From: Lacihabitans soyangensis | GTDB lineage: Bacteria; Bacteroidota; Bacteroidia; Cytophagales; Spirosomataceae | Reading direction: 5' to 3' | Assembly: GCF_024343775.1 (NCBI RefSeq) | Contig: NZ_RJUF01000028.1 | Location: 1-36,363, forward strand | Length of the DNA: 36,363 nt | Shown: piece after piece, positions 24,404-31,159 of the stretch | Position numbering within the stretch: position 1 is the first letter of the stretch | Layout: every line of letters begins with the position of its first letter | Position numbers and translations under genes: made by a program | Notes under the pieces: generated by a model | The model's input: the letters and a program-made list of their open reading frames with translations, nothing else | What the model was told of the DNA's origin: nothing | Database searches by the model: none

Positions 24404-24868
24404 ATGAAAGTCGAAGCGAAAAATGTTGAAGAGTACATGGAAAATATTGCCGAAAACCATCAGGCCTCGGTAAGAAAACTTCGTGAAATCGTAAAGCTCA
24501 ACCTCCCGAAAGGTTTTGAAGAAACGATGAACTATGGCATGATTGGCTACGTAGTACCACACGATTTGTATCCTAAAGGTTATCACTGCGACCCAAAATT
24601 ACCCTTGCCGTTCATGAATATCGCCTCGCAAAAGAACTTTATTGCTTTTTATCACATGGGTATTTATGCCATGCCCGAGCTGTATGCTTGGTTTATGGAT
24701 GCTTATGCAAAATTAAGTTCGAAGAAAATAGACATGGGTAAAAGTTGTATAAGATTCAAAAAGCCCGAGGATATACCCTTTGAACTACTCGGCGAGTTAG
24801 TGAGTAAAGTCTCAGTATCGGAATGGATTTCCGTTTATGAGCTTGCGTTTCGTTCGAATAAAAAATAA
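24404..24868 (+). CDS. DUF1801 (YdhG-like) domain protein
   Basis: 154 residues, a single small cytosolic domain. The opening VEEYMENIAENHQASVRKLR, then GFEETMNYGMIGY (38-50), LPFMNIASQKNFIAFYHMGIY (67-87), and MGKSCIRFKKPEDIP (111-125) match the DUF1801 pattern of an iron chaperone frataxin-like fold. Function is not established. The Nudix gene starts 4 bases after its stop, so the two are cotranscribed. Confidence 0.85.
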   Translation: MKVEAKNVEEYMENIAENHQASVRKLREIVKLNLPKGFEETMNYGMIGYVVPHDLYPKGYHCDPKLPLPFMNIASQKNFIAFYHMGIYAMPELYAWFMDAYAKLSSKKIDMGKSCIRFKKPEDIPFELLGELVSKVSVSEWISVYELAFRSNKK

Positions 24869-24872
24869 CCAA

Positions 24873-25337
24873 ATGGGGCATTCAGCAGAAATAAAAGCCA
24901 TTTATGGAAACAAACTTAGGATACGTGTGTGTGGTATTCTAGAAAATCATGGAAACTATTTATTCGTAAACCATAAAAAACTAAATACGGAAAATATCTT
25001 CTGGAATTTCCCCGGTGGCGGAGTTGATGATGGAGAGTCTATTTCGGAAACCTTGGTGAGAGAATTTAAAGAAGAAGTCAATCTAAATGTTTCTATTGAA
25101 CAATTCTGTTTTTTCAATGAGGTTATTGTCGACACTTTGCACGCCATTGAGTTGTATTTTAAGGTAAAATCAAAGAATTTTGATGCTAAAACAGGACAAG
25201 ATCCAGAACTAGAGATCATTACCGATCATAAATGGATGACCATAGAGCAGTTTTCCGAACTGCCCACTCATCAGAAACCAGTAGTTTTTTCAAATTTAAA
25301 ATCTATTAATGATTTAATTAATCGCTTTCAGAACTAA
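24873..25337 (+). CDS. Nudix hydrolase
   Basis: 154 residues from ATG at 24873, 4 bases after the DUF1801 stop; an earlier in-frame ATG at 24837 would overlap that gene by 32 bases and adds only 12 non-conserved residues. The Nudix box runs from GGVDDGE to REFKEEVNL (about 49-69) with the metal-binding REFKEE intact, but the Gly of the consensus GU pair is Asn. The N-terminal RIRVCGILENHGNYLFVNHKK is typical of the superfamily. The enzymes hydrolyse nucleoside diphosphates linked to another group; the substrate is unknown. The DUF3822 gene begins 8 bases later. Confidence 0.9.
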   Translation: MGHSAEIKAIYGNKLRIRVCGILENHGNYLFVNHKKLNTENIFWNFPGGGVDDGESISETLVREFKEEVNLNVSIEQFCFFNEVIVDTLHAIELYFKVKSKNFDAKTGQDPELEIITDHKWMTIEQFSELPTHQKPVVFSNLKSINDLINRFQN

Positions 25338-25345
25338 ATTTGTTT

Positions 25346-26188
25346 ATGAGTGCTGCCAATATTTTCAAAGTTACCGACGACAGGTTTTCAATAGAGAGAA
25401 TTGAAGACTATGATTTGTTGATGGAAATCCAGCAAACTAGATTCAAGTTTTTGTTACGCGAAAAAAACAGCAAGACTGTAATCTGGCTCGAGGATCATTA
25501 TCTTGGTTCGAACAACAGCCCAGAAGTTCTTGAAAAAAAGCTCAAAACGGTCTTCGCTGAGCATGAATTCCTTAAGGCAAATTTTTGGAACAGCATAAGT
25601 TTAACCATCGACTTCCCTTGTTTTTGCTCCATTCCTCAGGATTTCTATGACAGTAAACTGGCAAATAATTATTTAAAAATCCAATATCCCGAGTTGATTC
25701 CTTCTGAATTTGAAATTGTGAATTTTAAGTTAAATGAGGATTATTTGCTATTCGGAATTCCAAAAAGGACCATTTCTTTTTTTCAAAACTATTACCCGAG
25801 TAGACTTATCGCCTATTCAAATTCCCTACTAAACTCCTTGAAGTATTTCCACGGCCATGAGAGAATTCAAAACAAGAATCTTTTAATACTAAATGATGAA
25901 TGGCTGGAAGCTATCTATAAAGAGCCAAAAACGGGAAACATCAAAACGGAGAAAATTACACTTAAATCAAAAAATCTTCGGGTATTTTTGAATGAAATAG
26001 AGACCCAGGGGCAAATAAAAACACTAATTTTTGGAGAAATTACACCTTTTTCGTCCATCTTTAGAATCATAAGAGACAAACTGAAGGCACTAGAATTTGG
26101 TGGATTACCAAGAAACATTAAGCTCAGCCAATATTTCTCAGAAATACCAGAACAGCGGTACTTCACGCTGATGAATGTGGATTTTTAA
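25346..26188 (+). CDS. DUF3822 family protein
   Basis: 280 residues from ATG at 25346; a TTG two codons earlier (25340) is also possible. The ASKHA-like pattern of DUF3822 is visible: an N-terminal domain opening FKVTDDRFSIERIEDYDLLM, then a pair of similar sheets with SRLIAYSNSLLNSLKYF and GHERIQNKNLLILNDEWLE. The family is confined to Bacteroidota as far as I know and often lies next to coaD, but here it follows a Nudix gene. No function is known. The stop codon abuts the stop of the convergent gene at 26189 with no space between. Confidence 0.7.
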   Translation: MSAANIFKVTDDRFSIERIEDYDLLMEIQQTRFKFLLREKNSKTVIWLEDHYLGSNNSPEVLEKKLKTVFAEHEFLKANFWNSISLTIDFPCFCSIPQDFYDSKLANNYLKIQYPELIPSEFEIVNFKLNEDYLLFGIPKRTISFFQNYYPSRLIAYSNSLLNSLKYFHGHERIQNKNLLILNDEWLEAIYKEPKTGNIKTEKITLKSKNLRVFLNEIETQGQIKTLIFGEITPFSSIFRIIRDKLKALEFGGLPRNIKLSQYFSEIPEQRYFTLMNVDF

Positions 26189-26527
26189 TTACTTTCTTCT
26201 GCAGTAATCAAAACCATACTGCACCTTTAGATTATAATCAAAAAACTCTATGGCTCTTTGCACGTACTTCGCACGCTTGGCTATGAAATATGGACGCTTT
26301 CCTTTAATGTTAACCAACTTGGTATCAACCTTATAAATTGTACCTTCAGGATAATTAGCAATAAACTTGCTTGATATGGCCACTTTTAAATCCTCCGGCA
26401 CTTGTTGCCCGTTGATGGTTTTGAGCTTCATTTTTTCGGTCTTGGTATCATATAATGCCTCAGCAAAAACGTCAACAAAATAAGATTTGGTAAACTCCGG
26501 CACTTCGTCTATTAATGACAACTGCAT
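26189..26527 (-). CDS. Conserved-looking hypothetical protein, 112 aa
   Basis: 112 residues, no signal peptide or membrane segment, basic C-terminal half (KGKRPYFIAKRAKYVQ near 75-90, ending CRRK). I do not recognise the family. The regular alternation of hydrophobic and charged residues and the clean start at MQLSLIDEVPEF look like a real protein. It converges on the DUF3822 gene with directly adjacent stop codons and is divergent from prs, 117 bases away. Confidence 0.7.
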   Translation of the reverse strand: MQLSLIDEVPEFTKSYFVDVFAEALYDTKTEKMKLKTINGQQVPEDLKVAISSKFIANYPEGTIYKVDTKLVNIKGKRPYFIAKRAKYVQRAIEFFDYNLKVQYGFDYCRRK

Positions 26528-26609
26528 AAGATTTCTTTTTTATTATAGATTCATTCGCAAAATAATAGCTTTTTTTTGAAATAAAATATGATTGAGAAGT
26601 ATTTATTTG

Positions 26610-26617
26610 TACTTTTG
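26610..26617 (+). promoter_or_regulatory. Putative -7 element (TACTTTTG) of prs-rplY
   Basis: TACTTTTG matches TAnnTTTG and ends 27 bases before the prs ATG. A TTG at 26592-26594 lies 15 bases upstream, shorter than the usual spacing. Confidence 0.5.
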
Positions 26618-26644
26618 CGGAACTTTTCGGAGAAATAAATCAAA

Positions 26645-27595
26645 ATGGCAGAAGTAAAAATATTCTCAGGCACCAATTCCAAATACTTGTCTAGTAAAGT
26701 AGCATACTATTATGGAAAAGAACTCGGAAAAATCTCAATTCAGCGTTTTGCTGACAGTGAGATTTCTGTAAATTTTGATGAGTCTGTAAGAGGTTGTGAC
26801 GTTTTTTTATGTCAGGCAACATTTCCTAACGCAGATAATCTGATGGAATTATTGCTCATGATCGACGCAGCTAGAAGAGCATCAGCACATTATGTTGTGG
26901 CGGTTATTCCTTATTATGGTTATGCACGTCAGGACCGCAAAGACAGACCAAGAGTAGCTATTGGAGCTAAATTGGTTGCGAATATGTTGAGAGCAGCTGG
27001 TGCAGACAGAATAATGACATTGGACTTACACGCAGGGCAGATTCAAGGCTTCTTCGACATCCCGGTAGATCACCTAGAAGGTACTTCGGTCTTTGTACCT
27101 TATTTGAAGACCAAGAACATTGAAAACCTTATCTTTGCATCTCCTGACGTAGGTGGTGTATCGAGAGTTAGAAAATTTGCAAGTTATTTTGAGGCTGATA
27201 TTGTGATTTGTGACAAACAAAGGAAAAAAGCCAACGAAATAGCTGGAATGCAACTGATTGGTGACGTGAAAGATGCCAACGTTGTTTTGGTGGACGACAT
27301 GATTGACACGGGTGGAACGATTTGTAAAGCTGCGGAGCTGATTATGGAAAAAGGAGCTAAATCGGTGAGAGCAATATGTACCCATGCAGTTTTGTCGCAC
27401 AAGGCACATGAAAATATCAACAATTCGGTTTTTGAGGAAGTAATTGTTTCGGATTCTATTCCATTGAAACAAGACAACCCAAAAATCAAAGTCATTTCGG
27501 TAGCTGAGCTTTTCGCACATGCTATTGGGAGAATAAGAGACAACGGATCTATTAGTTCATTATTTATAAATTATCAACATCAAATTACATTTTAA
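26645..27595 (+). CDS. prs: Ribose-phosphate pyrophosphokinase
   Basis: 316 residues. It makes PRPP from ribose 5-phosphate and ATP for nucleotide, His and Trp synthesis. Visible are FADSEI (35-40), the flexible catalytic loop region ARQDRKDRPR (94-103), DLHAGQIQGFF (127-137) and the PRPP-binding loop VLVDDMIDTGGTI (214-226). rplY follows after 2 bases; prs-rplY is a familiar bacterial pair. Confidence 0.97.
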   Translation: MAEVKIFSGTNSKYLSSKVAYYYGKELGKISIQRFADSEISVNFDESVRGCDVFLCQATFPNADNLMELLLMIDAARRASAHYVVAVIPYYGYARQDRKDRPRVAIGAKLVANMLRAAGADRIMTLDLHAGQIQGFFDIPVDHLEGTSVFVPYLKTKNIENLIFASPDVGGVSRVRKFASYFEADIVICDKQRKKANEIAGMQLIGDVKDANVVLVDDMIDTGGTICKAAELIMEKGAKSVRAICTHAVLSHKAHENINNSVFEEVIVSDSIPLKQDNPKIKVISVAELFAHAIGRIRDNGSISSLFINYQHQITF

Positions 27596-27597
27596 TT

Positions 27598-28167
27598 ATG
27601 AAAGTAACTGAGATTGTAGGGTTTAAAAGAGCGAATCTCGGTCGTCAGGCTGCTCAAGAATTACGTGCTGAAGGCATGGTTCCTGGTATTCTGTATGGCG
27701 GAGAAGAGCAAATATCATTTTATGCACCTGCTTACCTGTTCCGTCCATTGATTTTCACTACAGAAGCGTATGAAGTGAAACTGACGATTGATGGCAAATC
27801 GTATACGGCGATTCTTCAAGACAAGCAATTCCACCCAGTAAATGACCTTTTGGTTCATGTGGACTTGTTAGAAATCACTCCTGATAAAATTATCACTACT
27901 TACATTCCTATCAAATTGACTGGGACTGCAATCGGTGCTAAGCAAGGGGGTAAATTGGTTCAAACATTGAGAAAACTCCGTGTAAAAGGACCAGCTAAGG
28001 CTATTCCAAATTTTGTAAACTTAGACGTTACAGACCTAGGACTAGGAAAAGCAATCAAAGTTAAAGCAATTGATCTACCAGAATTAACCATCTTGGATTC
28101 AGAGGCTAACCCAGTAGCAAGTGTGACTATCCCACGTGCATTGAGAGGTACTTTGCAAGCATCTTAA
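27598..28167 (+). CDS. rplY: 50S ribosomal protein L25 / general stress protein Ctc
   Basis: 189 residues. The N-terminal L25 domain (about 1-95: GFKRANLGRQAAQELRAEGM, VPGILYGG, HVDLLEI) binds 5S rRNA; the C-terminal TL5-type beta domain (about 96-185) makes this the long CTC form. It is cotranscribed with prs and closed by a strong terminator. The pth gene, which often follows, is absent here. Confidence 0.96.
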   Translation: MKVTEIVGFKRANLGRQAAQELRAEGMVPGILYGGEEQISFYAPAYLFRPLIFTTEAYEVKLTIDGKSYTAILQDKQFHPVNDLLVHVDLLEITPDKIITTYIPIKLTGTAIGAKQGGKLVQTLRKLRVKGPAKAIPNFVNLDVTDLGLGKAIKVKAIDLPELTILDSEANPVASVTIPRALRGTLQAS

Positions 28168-28191
28168 GTAATTTATTGCTTAGAAATATGG

Positions 28192-28220
28192 AAAGAGCCC
28201 CAAAACGGGGCTCTTTTTTT
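28192..28220 (+). terminator. Rho-independent terminator of prs-rplY
   Basis: AAAGAGCCCC (28192-28201) pairs with GGGGCTCTTT (28207-28216) around AAAAC, followed by T. It is a GC-rich, perfect stem 24 bases after rplY. Confidence 0.93.
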
Positions 28221-28272
28221 ATTACGTCTACTTACGGCTTCTGATATTCTGATTTTTAAAATGTGAATCAAT

Positions 28273-29382
28273 TTATTTTGTCGGAACATTGATTGCCACT
28301 AACTCCACCTGAATCGTATAATCAACGGTATCCAAACCACTCGAGTAGTTAATAGTACTCGAAAAGGTTTTGATAGAGTTTAGGGTTAAATCTGAGAGAT
28401 GGATGGTAAAATTCCCTATCGGATCAGAATCATTTCCAACAGAATCGGAGTCAAAAAGATTTACCTGGACGCTAGAATTAAACCATACTGAACGCCCACA
28501 ATGCCATACATCACCGCCTTGCATGGACATGTAATCATATGTTGGGTAGTAATAATTTTTACCCTCACCATCAGCCTGAAAATTGAAATAAACCTCATTG
28601 GCGTTACCTATACCATCGGATTGAGTATTATTGCATGTAACACTTTTAATAATCAGAAAATTACTCTTGCGAGGTTGATAAGCGGGCTTCAAAAAACCAT
28701 CATCATTGCCAGATTGTGAACCAATGATAAATGTATAACATTCCTGCTCGTCAATTCCGTCCTCTTCACCAAAAGCAATTTCTATCGTCACTCCCAATAT
28801 ATCGTCGTCATCCTCGCCCTTGTAAACTACTTTGCCAGCAAGTTCACCCAGAATTCCACCATCAGCTTCGGTTGCCCAAGCGTATCCACCTAAGTCAGAT
28901 GGTGCATTGGCCCATAAACCAAACTGTACGCCAACCAAGGCTCCTTCGTCGATGCCTTCATCCAACCCCACCGTGATAAATTCAGAAGAAGCCAGCCCCT
29001 TGTTGTCACCAATACCTATGGCAAAACCTATCGTAGCTGTAATCCCAATTATTAATTCGGCCTCAATATTTAAACCGATCGAAAAACTTCCTGCATCCAA
29101 GCCTTCCTCCTCCAAAAGCTTTTTCAAAAGTTGGAATGCTTCGCTATCTAAGATTCCACTAATTTTTTGTTGCACTCCATTGAGATCTGATTTATTGATA
29201 TCAGCTTCGAGCATTTTTCCTTCGGGAGTTGTTGAATATTCTTTCCAAGCCTTCACTGCCTCCTCAAATATCTTTTTCTTACTTTCCGAAATCTCAACCT
29301 TTTTTGGTTTACCAGTTCCTTTTTTAAATCCTTGTACCACCTCGGCATAAGGCGATAATTCTACACTTATCTGATTGTTCAT
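28273..29382 (-). CDS. Unrecognised three-part protein with C-terminal C2-like domain
   Basis: 369 residues, acidic, no signal peptide. I do not recognise the protein as a whole. Residues 30-95 are charged and helical. Residues 98-225 are glycine-rich and alternate as for a beta sheet (SIGLNIEAELIIGITATIGF, VQFGLWANAPS, VTIEIAFGEED) with acidic loops such as GEDDDDI. Residues 239-366 align with most of the 120-residue protein encoded just upstream: IIKSVTC.NT, EVYFNFQADG, then MSxxGGDxW, then VQVNLFDSDS. The acidic loop DSDSVGNDSDPIG (311-323) recalls the calcium loop of C2 domains (D-x-D...D-x-IG). Possible roles (calcium- or membrane-dependent binding, a toxin-like effector, a storage or shell protein) are speculation. 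Cotranscribed with its neighbour, 23 bases apart. Confidence 0.65.
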   Translation of the reverse strand: MNNQISVELSPYAEVVQGFKKGTGKPKKVEISESKKKIFEEAVKAWKEYSTTPEGKMLEADINKSDLNGVQQKISGILDSEAFQLLKKLLEEEGLDAGSFSIGLNIEAELIIGITATIGFAIGIGDNKGLASSEFITVGLDEGIDEGALVGVQFGLWANAPSDLGGYAWATEADGGILGELAGKVVYKGEDDDDILGVTIEIAFGEEDGIDEQECYTFIIGSQSGNDDGFLKPAYQPRKSNFLIIKSVTCNNTQSDGIGNANEVYFNFQADGEGKNYYYPTYDYMSMQGGDVWHCGRSVWFNSSVQVNLFDSDSVGNDSDPIGNFTIHLSDLTLNSIKTFSSTINYSSGLDTVDYTIQVELVAINVPTK

Positions 29383-29405
29383 GACTACGAGCTTTTATAT
29401 TGTTT

Positions 29406-29768
29406 TTAACTAAGAAGGTTGTAAGAAACCGAATAATTTGCCCCATTTCTGTTGGTCAATTGAATAGTACCTAACCCTAGGCCTAAAGTTCCCGCCGCGA
29501 AATCAATGCTTTGGAGATAAGTTGCCAAGTTCGGATCATAACTCAAATCCTCATCCCATAGAGTTACCAATACTTCATAATCGTAATTTAGGGTTTGATT
29601 TACGGCCCAGGTGTCCCCTGAACTCATAGGGTGATTAACATTGATACCAGCTGGAATGCGAATTGGAAGCCCCGCATCACTCTGACAAATTAGGTAGACT
29701 TCGTCATGACCTGACTCAGAAGTACCATGGCACTGAATGTTTGTGATTGTAATTGAATGTTTACTCAT
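29406..29768 (-). CDS. Small stand-alone C2-like domain protein, paralogous to the next gene's C-terminus
   Basis: 120 residues, no signal peptide. ITNIQCHGTSESGHDEVYLI (9-28), PMSSGDTW (48-55), and VLVTLWDEDLSYDPN (67-80 region) match in order the C-terminal domain of the 369-residue protein downstream. It is therefore a stand-alone copy of the same beta-sandwich-like domain. WDEDLSYDPN again suggests a metal-binding acidic loop. As the upstream gene of a two-gene unit it may bind, chaperone or co-assemble with the larger protein. I cannot name the family with confidence. Confidence 0.65.
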   Translation of the reverse strand: MSKHSITITNIQCHGTSESGHDEVYLICQSDAGLPIRIPAGINVNHPMSSGDTWAVNQTLNYDYEVLVTLWDEDLSYDPNLATYLQSIDFAAGTLGLGLGTIQLTNRNGANYSVSYNLLS

Positions 29769-30173
29769 AAGAATAATAGTTTAAATTGAAGAATACTTTT
29801 AAAAAACTTTTGAAACATTCGGTTATACTTTTGACGTTACTTGAGGCAAAGAATATTGCTCGTTAAAAACAACATCATAGTATTTCTAGAAGAATTTAAC
29901 AATAATAAAGTGTCAAACTTTCAAGCTAAATGCGAATGAACATCACAAAAATGGGAAGAAGTAATAAACCTGATATGGGTAAAAATACGGGTTTAGAAAA
30001 ACGGATATTTTAGACCGTACCGTTCAATAATTTTTTAATTTGTAAAATGCTGATTATAAGGAAATAAAATACCTCAAAATCAAAAGAAGTAAAAAAATAA
30101 GAGAGTTGATTAAAGTTGGCAGTGATTACAAACGTGGTATTTTGAGTGAATAATGTTGTGGATCTTATAGAAA
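29769..30173. other. Gene-free AT-rich interval upstream of the C2-like pair
   Basis: About 405 bases with no convincing ORF. A plus-strand TACTTTTG (29826-29833) matches the -7 consensus but faces away from the C2-like genes and has no proper -33; if active it would make a short non-coding transcript. The remainder is simple AT-rich sequence with no strong hairpin. Confidence 0.5.
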
Positions 30174-30866
30174 TCAAATATTCAAAAGTCGGTATTTCAA
30201 CTCTTGCAAACCCTCTACTGCAGTTTTTAGAATAAATTCAACATTTTTGGTGCTAAATGAATAGCTGGGTAAGGATGGATCAACAACATATTTTTGTACA
30301 TCATTACCAACATATCCAACCAAACCCGCAGCAGGATAAACTTGAAGACTAGTTCCAACCACAATAAAAATTTCAGCATTTAAGCAAATATCTGCTGCCA
30401 TCTCTATCATGGGAACCATTTCGCCAAACCAAACTATATGTGGTCGAAGCTGACCACCGTCTTCGGCAGTTTCACCCAACTTTATGGACTTTCCTCCTAT
30501 TTCATAAACTAAATCCTCATTTTTTACACTTCTAACTTTTGAAAGTTCACCATGTAAGTGCAAAACATTCGTTGAGCCCGCTTTTTCGTGTAATCCATCC
30601 ACATTTTGGGTAATTATTTGGACATCAAAGTACTCCTCTAATTCAGCCAAAATTTGATGGCCTCTATTGGGTTGAGCTTCAGCGGCTTGTTTTCTTCTTT
30701 CATTGTAAAAATCAAGAACAATTTGTGGATTCTTGGCCCAACCTTCTGGTGTAGCCACGTCTTCTATTCTATAATTTTCCCACAAACCATTGGAGTCTCT
30801 GAAGGTTTTCAGCCCACTTTCGGCACTCATGCCCGCTCCTGTTAGGACTACTAATTTCTTACTCAT
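30174..30866 (-). CDS. cobB: Class III sirtuin, NAD-dependent protein deacylase (CobB-like)
   Basis: 230 residues. The NAD-binding GAGMSAESGLKTFR is at 10-23, TQNVDGLH at 86-93, catalytic His105 in LHGEL, and GTSLQVYPAAGL at 171-182. Tyr54 and Arg57 in FYNERR are the pair that class III sirtuins (CobB, SIRT5) use to accept succinyl or malonyl lysine, so desuccinylase activity is likely. The zinc module is unusual: between about 106 and 145 there is no cysteine at all, and the whole protein has one (Cys161). The zinc-free form is inferred from sequence. It is transcribed from the repeat-containing gap downstream of topA. Confidence 0.92.
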   Translation of the reverse strand: MSKKLVVLTGAGMSAESGLKTFRDSNGLWENYRIEDVATPEGWAKNPQIVLDFYNERRKQAAEAQPNRGHQILAELEEYFDVQIITQNVDGLHEKAGSTNVLHLHGELSKVRSVKNEDLVYEIGGKSIKLGETAEDGGQLRPHIVWFGEMVPMIEMAADICLNAEIFIVVGTSLQVYPAAGLVGYVGNDVQKYVVDPSLPSYSFSTKNVEFILKTAVEGLQELKYRLLNI

Positions 30867-30888
30867 AATTTCCTTGCATATATTTTTA

Positions 30889-31055
30889 CACTGAGTTTCA
30901 CTGAGATTTCTTTTTTATTCACTTTACGTTTTAAAGTTTCACAGAGTTTTTCGCTTCGCTTGTTTTCCCACATTATTGTTCTAAACTATGTTCTCTATAC
31001 TTCTATGTGTTTAATAATTAACACAAAGAGTCTTAGAGTTTTACACACAGTAAAA
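30889..31055. repeat. Intergenic cluster of degenerate short repeats (ACTCNGTGAAACTCNGTG type)
   Basis: The gap between the sirtuin gene and topA holds imperfect copies of a short motif: CACTGAGTTTCACTGAG at 30889-30905, GTTTCACAGAGTTT at 30936-30949, CTATGTGTTT near 31003-31012, and ACACAAAGAGTCTTAGAGTT at 31021-31040. From memory, similar ACTCTGTG/CACATAGA strings recur between genes in Bacteroidota, suggesting an interspersed element. Copy number elsewhere cannot be seen from this window. Confidence 0.4.
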
Positions 31056-31112
31056 CAGATTATTTTGTTTGTAAAAATAAAGATTTGTTCTTGATTCTTA
31101 GTGAAAAGATCA

Positions 31113-31141
31113 TAAAAAAAGCACCGAATTTCAGTGCTTTT
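31113..31141 (-). terminator. Rho-independent terminator of topA
   Basis: On the minus strand AAAAGCAC (31141-31134) pairs with GTGCTTTT (31124-31117) around a loop of nine bases, followed by more T (31117-31114). It starts 19 bases after the topA stop. Confidence 0.78.
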
Positions 31142-31159
31142 ATACTTTTTAATTGTCTC

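Noticed and set aside
28832-29350. A 172-codon plus-strand frame opposite the 369-residue protein
   Set aside because: Serine/proline-rich antisense shadow. The minus-strand frame is longer, has a domain shared with its neighbour, and forms an operon.
29826-29833. Plus-strand TACTTTTG as the promoter of a small RNA
   Set aside because: The -33 box is missing at the right distance and no structured RNA or terminator follows; kept only as a remark in the interval entry.
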